NCBI GenBank assembly: GCA_003576845.1
Contig: QEVJ01000036.1
Location: 32,746 to 96,745, forward strand
Direction: 5' to 3'
Length of the DNA: 64,000 bases
From: Planctomycetota bacterium
GTDB taxonomy: Bacteria; Planctomycetota; Planctomycetia; Pirellulales; PLA5
The notes under the pieces were generated by a model. It was not told the DNA's origin and searched no databases. It saw nothing but the letters and a program-made list of their open reading frames with translations. The position numbers were made by a program, and so were the translations under genes. Below are positions 49,969-58,921 of this stretch, piece by piece (the stretch's first letter is position 1; the number at the start of each line of letters is the position of its first letter).

Positions 49969-50870
49969 GCCGGCGGAACGTGCAAACTCTGTACCTGGCG
50001 ATCGGAACTGCCGCGCGGCATATCGGGTGCTCCGGATGCGGACCAGTGCGGCCAGAAGGCGGCGAGCGTCGGTGGGTCGGCGAGCGCCCGAGCGATGTCT
50101 CGACCCAAGCCGTCGCGCATCGCCTGCCATTTCTGTTGGCCTTCGCGGCCGCTATCCGTGCAATACGGCAACCTCTGTCGCCAGCGCAGCGAGTCGCTCA
50201 GCCGCTGGCGAACGAAGTCGAGCAAGTCAAGCGCTGTCGGCTGCTTCATCCCAACGGAAAGCGATAGCGACGTCTCGCCGGCCATCGTCCGATGCCAGTA
50301 GCCGTGCGGCACGTAGAGCACGTCACCGGGCCCGAGCAGGCAGCGCATGGCGGGCATGACCTCGCGTTCGTACTGCATGTCGTTGGGCAGGTTCTCCATG
50401 AGCGGCCACGGATTCACCGTGTTCTTACGGAGCCACCATTCCTTCGAGCCGGCGATTTGCAGCACGAACACGTCCTCGGCGTCGTAGTGCCAGCCGAATC
50501 CGGACTTCATCGGCGGCGTCCAGTGCAAATGGACGTCGACGGGGGCCTGCAGATCGCGGCGAAACTCGTCCGCCAGCGTCGCAATCGCGGGTGCGTGGCG
50601 CTCGGCATGGCGAACGCAGAGCGTGCCGCCGTGCGCTAGCACGTTCCTTGCTTCGTCGAGGTTCTTCGGCGGCACAGCATCGTGCCAAGGCTGGCCGTCG
50701 CGCCCGACGACGATGTCGAGATTATCGCCATCGAACGCGCGAATCAGTTCGTCTTGGCCGAGCGCTCGGCAATAAGCGCGGCAACCGCCCGGCCTGGCGA
50801 ACGGGGCGATCAGGAAATGCGATTCGAGAAAGGACTCGCAGGTTTCGCCGAAGAGCGTTCGCAAGATCAT
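49965..50870 (-). CDS. JmjC/cupin-fold oxygenase
   Basis: A 301-residue protein of the cupin_4/JmjC family. The Fe(II) site is given by GWHYDAEDVFVLQIAGSKEW (the HxD) and YVPHGYWHRTMAGETSLSLS (the distal His). Bacterial members such as YcfD hydroxylate ribosomal proteins; others modify peptides. Iron and 2-oxoglutarate dependence is family knowledge; the substrate here is unknown. A small ORF is coupled to its end. The ATG at 50870 starts MILRTLFGE. Confidence 0.83.
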   Translation of the reverse strand: MILRTLFGETCESFLESHFLIAPFARPGGCRAYCRALGQDELIRAFDGDNLDIVVGRDGQPWHDAVPPKNLDEARNVLAHGGTLCVRHAERHAPAIATLADEFRRDLQAPVDVHLHWTPPMKSGFGWHYDAEDVFVLQIAGSKEWWLRKNTVNPWPLMENLPNDMQYEREVMPAMRCLLGPGDVLYVPHGYWHRTMAGETSLSLSVGMKQPTALDLLDFVRQRLSDSLRWRQRLPYCTDSGREGQQKWQAMRDGLGRDIARALADPPTLAAFWPHWSASGAPDMPRGSSDRQVQSLHVPPA

Positions 50871-50998
50871 CCGGGACCTCAGTCGGCCGAGGAACAGATC
50901 GGGCCCAATTACTCTTCTATCGAACCGCGTGAGCCGCGTCTATGCGGCGTTGGTTATTATCGCGCGCCAGAGAGCCTCGCCGATGGCGCGCGTGTTTT

Positions 50999-51064
50999 GT
51001 CAGGCCGGCGCGGGTTGGTGTTTGGGAGGATGGCGGAAGTCCAACGCCGCTTGGCGTGACCTAC
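50999..51064. repeat. Dispersed hairpin repeat type 2 (copy 3)
   Basis: Left GTCAGGCCGGCGCG, right AACGCCGCTTGGCGTGAC then CTAC. Its right half carries compensating-type differences from copies at 22710 and 49661. It sits between the JmjC and CBS genes. Confidence 0.85.
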
Positions 51065-51164
51065 GCCATGGCTCGCCGTGCGGGCCGCTCGGCGAACCAC
51101 GGTCGCATTTCGCTCAACCTGGCTACGAATCGGCCGCTGCACATTCGGCTGTCGGCGTGCGCGA

Positions 51165-51593
51165 TCACGTGCCGCTGATGGCGGGTTCGGAAATCGCTTC
51201 CAATGTTTCGCCGGTCAGTTCCTCGGGCGCATCGATCGCGATATCGCCGAGCGCGACGATGCCCACCAGGCGCTTGTCGCGATTGAGCACGGCGATTCGC
51301 CGGATCTGGTGCTCTTTCATCAGTTGCGAGGCGGCTTCCACCGGCTGGTCATCGAAAGCATAAACGATCGTCGGGGTCATGACGTCCCGCACGGTCGTTT
51401 CGTTCGGGTCGCAACACTCGGCGGTCGCCCGGACGGTTATGTCGCGGTCAGTCACGATGCCGACGAGCCGATCGTTCTCGCAGACGGGCAACGAGCCGAC
51501 ATTCATGGTCCGCATCTGGCTGGCCGCCTCGGCGAGCGGTGAGTCGGGCGGAATGCAGACGACGTTCTGAGACATGATTTCGCGGATGAGCAT
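51165..51593 (-). CDS. CBS-domain-pair protein
   Basis: A 142-residue protein made of two CBS domains: LIREIMSQNVVCIPPDSPLA with NVGSLPVCENDRLVGIVTDR, then TVRDVMTPTIVYAFDDQPVE with IRRIAVLNRDKRLVGIVALG. Such pairs bind adenosyl ligands and regulate partners. Stand-alone two-CBS proteins in stress clusters are common. The ATG at 51593 follows GTAAGGAGAAACG. Confidence 0.88.
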   Translation of the reverse strand: MLIREIMSQNVVCIPPDSPLAEAASQMRTMNVGSLPVCENDRLVGIVTDRDITVRATAECCDPNETTVRDVMTPTIVYAFDDQPVEAASQLMKEHQIRRIAVLNRDKRLVGIVALGDIAIDAPEELTGETLEAISEPAISGT

Positions 51594-51787
51594 GGCGTTT
51601 CTCCTTACCTCTAACGGTTCGGTGTACGGATTCGCCAGGACGCACGTCGGCCGGCGGTTCGATACACGGGCCTGCAATCCCGGTACCCAAGGACGAGCCG
51701 CCGCGGACGCCGGTGCGGCCGGCGCGAAAAATGCAAGCAAGCCGACGGCGGGGATTCGATCTTCTTTTGTTCAATCGAGGAAGCACG

Positions 51788-52663
51788 ATGGCGACCGTCG
51801 ACTATCCCAAGCCGCCCTTTCCGCCGCAGGACACCGGCGCTCCGCCGGGCAACGAGCATGCGATGGACCCGCGGCCGCTCTATAAAGCGCCCGAGTATCT
51901 TGCCGCGGGCAAGTTGCGCGACAGCGTGGCGTTGATCACCGGCGGCGACTCGGGAATCGGGCGAAGCGTGGCCGTGCTCTTTGCCCGCGAAGGCGCCGAC
52001 GTCGCGTTCACGCATCTACCTTCGGAAGCGGCCGACGCTGGAGAGACCGTGCGGGCGATCGAGCGGCAGAACCGCCGGGCACTTGCGGTGGAGGGTGATT
52101 TAAGGGACGCGGAGTTTTGCCGCTTCGCCGTCGAGGAAACGGTGCGCCGGTTCGGCCGCCTCAATACGCTCGTCAATAACGCGGCGTTTCAGAAGCACCA
52201 GAAACGGATCGAAGACATCTCGCTCGAACAGTGGGACCACACGTTCCGAACGAACATCTACGGTTATTTTTACGTCGTGAAAGCGGCGCTCGCGCATCTC
52301 AAGCCGGGCGCGACGATTATTAACACGGGTTCGATCACGGGCCTGGAAGGCTCGTCGAATCTGATCGACTATTCGGCGACGAAGGGCGCGATCAATGCGT
52401 TTACGAAGGCGCTGGCGCAAAACCTGGTCGAGCGGGGAATTCGCGTCAATTGCGTCGCGCCCGGACCGGTCTGGACGCCGCTCAACCCTGCGGAGCGGTC
52501 GCCGGAGGAAACTGAGTCGTTCGGAGAAGACACGCCGCTGGGCAGGCCCGCTCAGCCGGAGGAGATCGCGCCGGCCTACGTTTTCTTCGCGTCGAACGCC
52601 GACTCGGGGTACATCACGGGCGAGGTGATGACGTTGCTCGGCGGCGGCACGACCGCGGCATGA
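51788..52663 (+). CDS. SDR-family oxidoreductase
   Basis: A 291-residue short-chain dehydrogenase with an N-terminal extension (KPPFPPQDTGAPPGNEHAM) typical of the YhdF/YhxC group. The cofactor loop is VALITGGDSGIGRSVAVLF, catalytic residues INTGSITG and YSATKGA, NNAA in the core and GYITGEVMTLLGGG at the end. It probably oxidises or reduces a small alcohol with NAD(P). The ATG at 51788 follows ATCGAGGAAGC. The next gene (UDG) begins 13 bases later, so they likely share a transcript. Confidence 0.88.
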   Translation: MATVDYPKPPFPPQDTGAPPGNEHAMDPRPLYKAPEYLAAGKLRDSVALITGGDSGIGRSVAVLFAREGADVAFTHLPSEAADAGETVRAIERQNRRALAVEGDLRDAEFCRFAVEETVRRFGRLNTLVNNAAFQKHQKRIEDISLEQWDHTFRTNIYGYFYVVKAALAHLKPGATIINTGSITGLEGSSNLIDYSATKGAINAFTKALAQNLVERGIRVNCVAPGPVWTPLNPAERSPEETESFGEDTPLGRPAQPEEIAPAYVFFASNADSGYITGEVMTLLGGGTTAA

Positions 52664-52676
52664 TCCTGGTGCGCCT

Positions 52677-53336
52677 TTGGCTCGCAAGACGTCAGCAACG
52701 CGCTCCGCCGCCGACTATTTGCCGGCAAGGTTCTCTCTATCGGCGCTCCGCCGCGCGGCGGTCGGTTGTCGGGGATGCGATTTGTATGTCCGGGCGACCC
52801 AAACGGTGTTCGGCGAAGGGCCGCCGGACGCCCGGATCGTGCTGGTCGGCGAGACGCCGGGCGACGAGGAGGACCGCCAGGGCAGGCCGTTCGTCGGTCG
52901 GGCCGGAAAGCTGCTCGACAGGGCGTTGAACGAGGCGAACGTCGACCGAGAAGAGGTCTATGTCACCAACGTCGTGAAGCATTTCAGCTTCGACGAGCGC
53001 GGCAAGCGGCGGCTCCACAAGAAACCCCGACAGGTCGAAATCGTCGCGTGTCGGGCATGGATCGACGCGGAACTGCTCGCTATTCGCCCGCAGTTCGTCG
53101 TGTGCCTGGGCGCCACCGCGGCGCAGACATTGCTCGGCAAGCAGTTTCGGTTAACGAGGCAGCGCGGCGAGGTCGTTGGCAACGTCGCGGCCGGCGTGGA
53201 TTGGCCGGTTGCAGCGCTGGCTTCGTGGCACCCCGCGGCGATTCTGCGGGCGCCCACCTCGGCCGCGCGGGCCGAGATGCTCGACGAACTCGTGGCCGAC
53301 CTGACCACGGCATCGAAAGCGGCCGGACGGCGATGA
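52677..53336 (+). CDS. UdgX-type uracil-DNA glycosylase
   Basis: A 219-residue family 4-like uracil-DNA glycosylase. The uracil pocket region reads ARIVLVGETPGDEEDRQGRP and FVGRAGKLLDRALNEA, with an N-terminal Cys-type cluster region CRGCDLY and the late ASWHPAAILR. It also has RGKRRLHKKP, the KRRxH insertion of UdgX, whose His forms a covalent link to the abasic DNA site. That makes it a specialised, suicide-type UDG in the known member. The start is TTG at 52677; no ATG in frame is better. It is in the same run as the SDR. Confidence 0.85.
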   Translation: MARKTSATRSAADYLPARFSLSALRRAAVGCRGCDLYVRATQTVFGEGPPDARIVLVGETPGDEEDRQGRPFVGRAGKLLDRALNEANVDREEVYVTNVVKHFSFDERGKRRLHKKPRQVEIVACRAWIDAELLAIRPQFVVCLGATAAQTLLGKQFRLTRQRGEVVGNVAAGVDWPVAALASWHPAAILRAPTSAARAEMLDELVADLTTASKAAGRR

Positions 53337-53449
53337 CCGCATGGGGTGAAACGAGGAGCGTCTCGATGCACGCTGTTGGAACGAAGTGTGCATAGCTGGT
53401 GGAGCTACGGCTTCTCCATCCAACACCGGATCGATCGGAGGATAGACAC

Positions 53450-53917
53450 ATGATTTCCACGAACGCGGAACGCGTCGCACGGAACACGTCGGACGAAGCC
53501 AACGAGCGCATCCGGCGGCAAACCCAGGCCAACGTCGCCCGTTTCGCTACGGCTGGCGACGAGGCGATCGACCAGCGGCTCGCCGAGTTGGACCGCGAAT
53601 GGGATGTCGAGCGATGGGTCGAGACGCTCGCGCCTTCGCTGACGCTGTTCGGCTTGTTCATGGGCGTGGCAAGCGGAAGGCGAGGCTGGCTCGTGCTGCC
53701 GGTGGCCGTTCAGGGCTTTTTTCTGCAACACGCGCTGCAAGGCTGGTGTCCGCCGGTTCCCGTGCTGCGGGGCCTTGGCGTGCGGACGATGAGCGAAATC
53801 AACGAAGAGCGCATGGCCCTCAAGGCGTTGCGCGGCGACTTTCGCGATTTGACGACCGCGCCGGAGGTCGAGAGCGAGCATCAGGTGAGCGCGGCGCTGG
53901 CCGCAGTTCGCCGGTAG
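53450..53917 (+). CDS. DUF2892-like membrane protein
   Basis: A 155-residue protein. A charged, helical N-terminus (ERVARNTSDEANERIRRQTQ) leads to a membrane region of two helices (LAPSLTLFGLFMGVASGRRG, LVLPVAVQGFFLQHALQGWC) and a polar tail (EINEERMALKALRGDF). This is the DUF2892 plan often found next to rhodanese and SRPBCC genes. The ATG at 53450 follows ATCGGAGGATAG. Confidence 0.8.
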   Translation: MISTNAERVARNTSDEANERIRRQTQANVARFATAGDEAIDQRLAELDREWDVERWVETLAPSLTLFGLFMGVASGRRGWLVLPVAVQGFFLQHALQGWCPPVPVLRGLGVRTMSEINEERMALKALRGDFRDLTTAPEVESEHQVSAALAAVRR

Positions 53918-54210
53918 TCGGTGCACGAGCGGAATCGCCGGGTTTGCTTCGCGGATGGCTGTTTAGGCGCGGCGAATCCAGAGTGGCGCGCATTCGGCCA
54001 GCGAGCGGAGCGGCCGTGAGTAACCACCCTTGGATGGGACTGGCGAAAAGCGCTTCGCCGGTCGGCCTCGCTCGCGCGCGGGAGGTTTCCGAAAGGTCCT
54101 CGCGGCCTCGGCGTTCGCGCGGCGCACGCTTTGCGAAAAAGGCCAGTATGACGGAGACGCCGACGCGGTCGGCTTATCGACCTGGATCCACGATGAAGGG
54201 AGCAATTGCC

Positions 54211-55494
54211 ATGTCTATTCCGTTCGATTGGTGGGCGCGCGCCGCGACCATGGCGGTCGTAGTGTGCGGGTTGGCGAGTATGCAGACCGGCGGGGTCTTG
54301 CTCGCTCAGGAGGAAGAAGCGGAAGCGCAGCGAAACGATCGCCGCGGCGAACGAGCCGACGCCGGGCGAGCCGATGCCGAACAAACTGATGCTCAACGGC
54401 GCGATGCAGAGCGCCGCGATGCGGATGCTCGGGATCGAAGCGATCAAACGCGCGAAGGCGAAGCGCCGGAACGCCGGTTCGAGGACGAAGCACGCGGCGA
54501 AACGGCGGACGCGTATCGTCAAACCGACCGCCAAGCCGATCGCCGATTTGATCGCCAGTTCGATCGCCGGCAATCCCAGTTCGACGAACGCGACCGGGCG
54601 TCCACGTTCGACGAACGGCGGGCGAGCCGGAACCGTTCGCCGGTCGAGTTGGGCGTTTACGTGCGGGCCGTGGAGGACGGCGTGCAAGTCGTCGACGTCG
54701 ATCCCAACGGGCCAGCGGCGAAAGCCGGCGTCCGGCGGGGCGATTATCTGGCGTCGGTCGACGGGCAGCGTATCGACGAGCCGCGCGAGGTTTCCCAGAT
54801 CGTCTCGCAGTTGCGCCAAGGCGAACAAGTCGACCTGGTCGTGTGGCGGAACGGCGAACGCTTGCGGGCGTGGGCAACACTTGCCGCTGCTCGCGACGGC
54901 GATTTCCGTCCTAGCGGCGCCGGAGAAGTTCGCCGCGACACGGGCTGGCTGGGCGTCGCGCTCATGACCGAGCCGGCGCGCGGCGAGGACGCTTCGGACA
55001 AAGAATCGGACGAAAAGGCGGACGACGAAAAGGCAGACAGCGAAAAGAAGGACAAAGACAAGGCCGCCGAGATCATGCTCGTCTACCCGACGAGTCCGGC
55101 GGCCGTTGCCGGGTTACGGGCCGGCGACAAGATCGTGTCCGTGGACGATCGCGAATTCGCGTCGGCTCAGGAAATGACGGAGTACATCCAGAACAAGAAG
55201 CCGGGCGAGGAAGTCGCGTTGTCGGTCAAGAGCGCGGACGAGGACGAGCCCCAAGACGTGAAGGTGAAGCTCGCGTCGCGGAGCGACTATATCGTCGACG
55301 AGTATGGCCGCGCTGGGACCGACGATAACCCGTTATACTCGATTCCGGAATACATGATGCGGATGGAGCACGAGCGGCGGATGGCCGAATGCAGCAAGCG
55401 GATGGAAGAGCTGCTGCTCGAGACGCTCCGCGAAGTGCGCGAGCTGCGCAGCGAGGTGGAATCGCTGAAGAAAGAAAAGAGCGAATCGGAGTGA
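54211..55494 (+). CDS. Secreted double-PDZ protein
   Basis: A 427-residue exported protein. After a signal peptide (WWARAATMAVVVCGLASMQ) there is a long, charged, Arg/Asp-rich spacer, then two PDZ domains: first VELGVYVRAVEDGVQVVDVD (residues about 145-225), second the AEIMLVYPTSPAAVAGLRAG unit (about 285-350). The C-terminus is a coiled coil (RMEELLLETLREVRELRSEV). No catalytic triad of HtrA proteases is seen, so this is a peptide-binding adaptor, not a protease. The ATG at 54211 follows GAAGGGAGC; ATG 54193 is the alternative. Confidence 0.83.
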   Translation: MSIPFDWWARAATMAVVVCGLASMQTGGVLLAQEEEAEAQRNDRRGERADAGRADAEQTDAQRRDAERRDADARDRSDQTREGEAPERRFEDEARGETADAYRQTDRQADRRFDRQFDRRQSQFDERDRASTFDERRASRNRSPVELGVYVRAVEDGVQVVDVDPNGPAAKAGVRRGDYLASVDGQRIDEPREVSQIVSQLRQGEQVDLVVWRNGERLRAWATLAAARDGDFRPSGAGEVRRDTGWLGVALMTEPARGEDASDKESDEKADDEKADSEKKDKDKAAEIMLVYPTSPAAVAGLRAGDKIVSVDDREFASAQEMTEYIQNKKPGEEVALSVKSADEDEPQDVKVKLASRSDYIVDEYGRAGTDDNPLYSIPEYMMRMEHERRMAECSKRMEELLLETLREVRELRSEVESLKKEKSESE

Positions 55495-55578
55495 TCCGCG
55501 CCGCGCGGTAGAGGGACGATCCATGTTTTGCTCGAAAGCGACGCGGTCGCACATTCGAATACCGAAAGGAGATACGCG

Positions 55579-55881
55579 ATGAAACGTTTATTGACGATGG
55601 CCGTCTTGGCGATCGGTTTCGCGATCGCCGGCGGCGAGGTGGGTGGCGAGGCGCGGGCCGACCGCGATTGGGATGGGAGGCACGGTAGGTATCAGCGGCA
55701 CTGGCGCGACTACGACCGCTGGTACGGCGGATACTACCGGCCTTACTACAACTACTATTACAGCCGGCCGTACCACGACGATTACTACTTCGGCCGGTAC
55801 TACGGGACGCCGCGGTTCGGTTATCGCGACTACGGCGACGGCGGCACGGTGCGAGTCGGCCCGCTGAGAATCTTCTGGTAG
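55579..55881 (+). CDS. Tyrosine-rich secreted protein
   Basis: A 100-residue exported protein with a signal peptide (LLTMAVLAIGFAIAGGEVGG). The mature part is very Tyr-rich, with YYRPYYNYYYSRPYHDDYYF at its centre, likely disordered and possibly bound to the cell surface or metal. The ATG at 55579 follows AAAGGAGATACG. No family is recognised. Confidence 0.72.
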   Translation: MKRLLTMAVLAIGFAIAGGEVGGEARADRDWDGRHGRYQRHWRDYDRWYGGYYRPYYNYYYSRPYHDDYYFGRYYGTPRFGYRDYGDGGTVRVGPLRIFW

Positions 55882-55903
55882 CGGTGTCGTGGAATCTGCC
55901 GGC

Positions 55904-55940
55904 AGCGTCGGTCGTGCTGAGCGCGGCCGACGCTTTTTTT
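55904..55940 (+). terminator. Rho-independent terminator after the Tyr-rich gene
   Basis: An AGCGTCGG/CCGACGCT stem of eight perfect pairs with a 15-base loop is followed directly by seven T residues. It lies 23 bases after the stop of the Tyr-rich gene and ends the preceding run of genes on this strand. Confidence 0.6.
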
Positions 55941-56219
55941 GCGGAGCCTCGGAGTCCCGGGGGCACGACGTTCCGCGCGCCGGCAAGGTGGGTTATTGGC
56001 CGCAAGTCAACGACCCGCGCGGCACACGCCTTGCGACGCTTGTTCTCCGCCAAAGCGTGCTCGCCCGCGCGATGGCCCCCGCACCGCAGAGCCGAGAGGC
56101 ATCGGTGCGGGGTTCTTTCGTCGAAAAAAAGTCAGGACGTTCACCACGGCGCCGCATTCGGAGCGAACACGCGAATTAAGCGGCGGTGCGAGTTGTCGCA
56201 GAGAAAGGACGTTGTTGTC
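55941..56219. other. Intergenic region before the epimerase gene
   Basis: No supported gene. The right end holds the GAGAAAGGACG ribosome-binding site of the epimerase. Confidence 0.45.
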
Positions 56220-57374
56220 ATGAACGCTAACCCGAGTACGGAACTCGAACGACAAAGGCACGCGGCCGCGGCGCCGGAGGCCGTGCAAAGCGAGCCCAAG
56301 CGGTTGCCGCTTGTGGTGGTCACGGGCGGGAGCGGGCTCATCGGAGCGCCCCTCGTGAGGCGGCTTGCCGAGCGCTACCGCGTCGCGGTGCTCGACGTGG
56401 CCGAGTTGCCGAAGGAGCTGTCCGCAGTTTCCCATGTCGACTGGTTGGCGTGCGATCTTACCGACGAGGGCGACGTGAGTGCCGCGTTCGACGCGATTCA
56501 CACGCGGTATGGGGATCGGATCGCGGCGGTCGTCCATTTGGCGGCGCACTACGACTTTTCGGGCGAACCCAGTCCGCTTTACGACGCGCTGACGGTTCAG
56601 GGCACGCGGCGGCTGCTGCGAGCGCTGGCTGGATTCGATCGCGTCGAACGGTTCATCTTCGCGAGCAGCCTGCTCGTGATGCGGCCCGTCGAACTGGGGC
56701 AGACAATCGACGAAGCGTCGCCGACCGAGGCCGACTGGGACTACCCTAAGTCCAAACTTGCGGCCGAAGAGGCGATACGGATCGAGCGGGGAGGGCTTCC
56801 CGTCGCCATCGCCCGGCTGGCAGGCGTGTACGACGCGGACGGCCATTCGCCGCCGCTGGTGCACCAGATTGCCCGGATTTACGAACGGAGCCTCGAAAGC
56901 CATCTGTTTCCGGGCGACGTGGATCACGGACAGTCGTTCATTCACCTCCGCGACGCGGTCGATTCGCTGGAGAGGCTGGTCGAGAAGCGGCGCGAATACG
57001 GCGACTATGAAGTGTTCTTGCTCGGCGAGCGGGAGGTGCTGAGTTATGGCGAGCTCCAGAACATGATCGGCGAGATCATCTACGGCAAGGCATGGTCGAC
57101 GGTGCGGATTCCCAAGTTCGTCGCCAAGGCCGGCGCTTGGGCCAAAGACAAATTGGCCAGCGAAGGCGACAGACCTTTCATCAAGCCGTGGATGATCGAC
57201 ATCGCCGACGCGCATTACCCCGTCGACATCAAGAAAGCCAAACACTGGCTCGGCTGGGAACCGAAACATTTGCTCCGCGAGACGCTGCCGGTCATCGTGC
57301 GATCGCTGCTCGCCGATCCGGACCGGTGGTATCGCGTGAACGGATTGCCGGTTCCGGCGGGCGTTGCGGATTGA
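56220..57374 (+). CDS. NAD-dependent epimerase/dehydratase
   Basis: A 384-residue extended-SDR protein. Marks are VVVTGGSGLIGAPLVRRLAE (NAD loop), VVHLAAHYDFSGEP, FIFASSLLVM and DYPKSKLAAEEAIR (the YxxxK region has Tyr-Pro-Lys). It has a C-terminal extension (EREVLSYGELQNMIGEIIYG onward to residue 384) that is longer than usual. It may act on nucleotide sugars. It opens the run leading to the VKOR, SPW and rhodanese genes. ATG 56220 follows AGAAAGGACG. Confidence 0.85.
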   Translation: MNANPSTELERQRHAAAAPEAVQSEPKRLPLVVVTGGSGLIGAPLVRRLAERYRVAVLDVAELPKELSAVSHVDWLACDLTDEGDVSAAFDAIHTRYGDRIAAVVHLAAHYDFSGEPSPLYDALTVQGTRRLLRALAGFDRVERFIFASSLLVMRPVELGQTIDEASPTEADWDYPKSKLAAEEAIRIERGGLPVAIARLAGVYDADGHSPPLVHQIARIYERSLESHLFPGDVDHGQSFIHLRDAVDSLERLVEKRREYGDYEVFLLGEREVLSYGELQNMIGEIIYGKAWSTVRIPKFVAKAGAWAKDKLASEGDRPFIKPWMIDIADAHYPVDIKKAKHWLGWEPKHLLRETLPVIVRSLLADPDRWYRVNGLPVPAGVAD

Positions 57375-57478
57375 CGTTGCGGTTTACCGGCGGTGGGTAG
57401 TGGGCAGTGGGCAGTTTGGTTATTCCGCTACGAGCCAGGGTTGTGGGTCGTGCAGGATCGACCCGGGAGTTGTCAACG

Positions 57479-58153
57479 ATGTCCGGTTCGATGCCCAAAC
57501 TTCCCGTCCTCGATCTCGGCGCACCTGCGCCGCCGTGGGATTACAACCCTTCGTCGTGGCGGCAGCGCGTGCCGATATGCCTGCTCGCGACGGCCGGTTT
57601 TCTGGTTGCGTCGTACATGGGACTGTACCAGTGGCGACTGATCGACGACGTCTGGGATCCGATCTTCGGCGAGCAGTCGCGCCGCGTGCTCGACTCCGAC
57701 GTTTCGCATCGCATGTACCGGTGGTTTCGGGTGCCGGACGCGATCTTCGGAGCGTTCGCCTACTTGGGCGACGCCGTATTCGGCCTGGCTGGCTCGACGC
57801 GGCGTTGGCAGACGCGACCCTGGCTCGTGATTCTATTCGGCATCGATGTGATTCCGCTCGGGATCGTGGGCGCGGTGCTCGTGGCGCTCCAGGGGCTGGT
57901 CGTCGGTTCGTGGTGCTTTCTGTGCATCGTGTCGGCGGCGATTTCGCTGGTGCTCGTGTATGCGGCCTACGACGAAGTGTGGTCGTCGCTCGTATACCTG
58001 CGGGCCGTCTGGCTCGCGAGCGGATCGCGACGGGCGGTATGGGACGCGCTCGTGGGTCGGCCGGTGTTGGTCGCGGGAAGATTGCCCTCGGCCGCGGTCC
58101 CCGGCGGCGCGCAGCACCGATGGGAGGGAGCGCATGTGGCCCCGAGTCGTTGA
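57479..58153 (+). CDS. Vitamin K epoxide reductase (VKOR)-like membrane protein
   Basis: A 224-residue protein with about five membrane helices. The VKOR-like CxxC motif is in [19 protein letters not shown]. Other marks are [15 protein letters not shown], a preceding [21 protein letters not shown] helix and [22 protein letters not shown] proteins transfer electrons between quinones and thiol oxidants for disulfide formation; here pairing with the epimerase and SPW genes suggests a stress operon. The start at 57479 follows a short low-complexity stretch (GGGTAGTGGGCAGTGGGCAG). Confidence 0.82.
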   Translation: MSGSMPKLPVLDLGAPAPPWDYNPSSWRQRVPICLLATAGFLVASYMGLYQWRLIDDVWDPIFGEQSRRVLDSDVSHRMYRWFRVPDAIFGAFAYLGDAVFGLAGSTRRWQTRPWLVILFGIDVIPLGIVGAVLVALQGLVVGSWCFLCIVSAAISLVLVYAAYDEVWSSLVYLRAVWLASGSRRAVWDALVGRPVLVAGRLPSAAVPGGAQHRWEGAHVAPSR

Positions 58154-58508
58154 GTTCATGCTGGCATGCTGGCTGGCGATCAGTCCGTTCGTGTTTCGCT
58201 ACTCGGCGGAGCAGACCGCGAACTGGTCGATCGACGTTGGCGCGGGAGCGGCGGTCATGGCCTTTAGCGCGGCGGCGCATCATCGTCGCCTGCGGTACGC
58301 GCATGTCGGCACGCTCGCGGTGTCCCTCGCGCTGGCTGCGTGGAGCTACGTCAGGGCGAACGCTGCTTGGCCCGTGCCGCCGGCTGAACAGAACCACCTC
58401 CTGGTCGCCCTGCTGCTTTTGATGTTCGCCGTAATTCCTACCAATTGCAACGAGCCGCCGCCGGCGTGGAGGGCGGCATTCGCGTTCGGGGAAACATCCG
58501 CAAAATGA
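58134..58508 (+). CDS. SPW-repeat-like membrane protein
   Basis: A 124-residue protein with four hydrophobic segments ([60 protein letters not shown]). It overlaps the VKOR gene by 20 bases. This resembles the SPW repeat family of membrane proteins that often follow VKOR and epimerase genes. The ATG at 58134 follows TGGGAGGGAGC. Confidence 0.75.
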   Translation: MWPRVVEFMLACWLAISPFVFRYSAEQTANWSIDVGAGAAVMAFSAAAHHRRLRYAHVGTLAVSLALAAWSYVRANAAWPVPPAEQNHLLVALLLLMFAVIPTNCNEPPPAWRAAFAFGETSAK

Positions 58509-58558
58509 CACGGCGGTCGCAAAATCGCCCAGCGTTTCAAGTAGAAGGAGAGCTCGCC

Positions 58559-58894
58559 ATGAGAACGATCAACGCAGAGGCGCTCAATGCGCAACTCGCC
58601 GCGAGCGAAGGCATGACGGTGGTCAACACGCTATCGGAAGACGCGTTTCGCGCGAAGCACATTCCGCATTCGCTGAGCGCGCCGCAGGACCGCCCGGACT
58701 TCGTCGAGCGGGTGGAGAAAATGACGCCCAGCAAGAGCGATCCGATCGTCGTGTATTGCGGCGGGCCGTCGTGCGACTCGTCTACCCAGGCTGCCCAGAA
58801 ACTGGAAGCGGCCGGCTTTACGAACGTGTACGAGTTCGAGGGCGGAATGGAGGAGTGGGAGACGTCGCAATTCCCCGTCGAGGCGGGCACGTGA
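58559..58894 (+). CDS. Rhodanese-like sulfurtransferase
   Basis: A 111-residue single rhodanese domain. The active Cys is in PIVVYCGGPSCDSSTQAAQK and the C-terminal GGMEEWE follows the rhodanese pattern. The N-terminus is MRTINAEALNAQLAASEGMT. It may move sulfur or act in thiol redox. The ATG at 58559 follows AGAAGGAGAGC. Confidence 0.88.
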   Translation: MRTINAEALNAQLAASEGMTVVNTLSEDAFRAKHIPHSLSAPQDRPDFVERVEKMTPSKSDPIVVYCGGPSCDSSTQAAQKLEAAGFTNVYEFEGGMEEWETSQFPVEAGT

Positions 58895-58921
58895 TGCGAT
58901 GCGGTACGCCGGTCTCTCGTA

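Noticed and set aside
37891..58900. A shared GGAAC-N16/17-GTT stress promoter across the repair island
   Set aside because: I looked upstream of the main genes and found no consistent match by eye.
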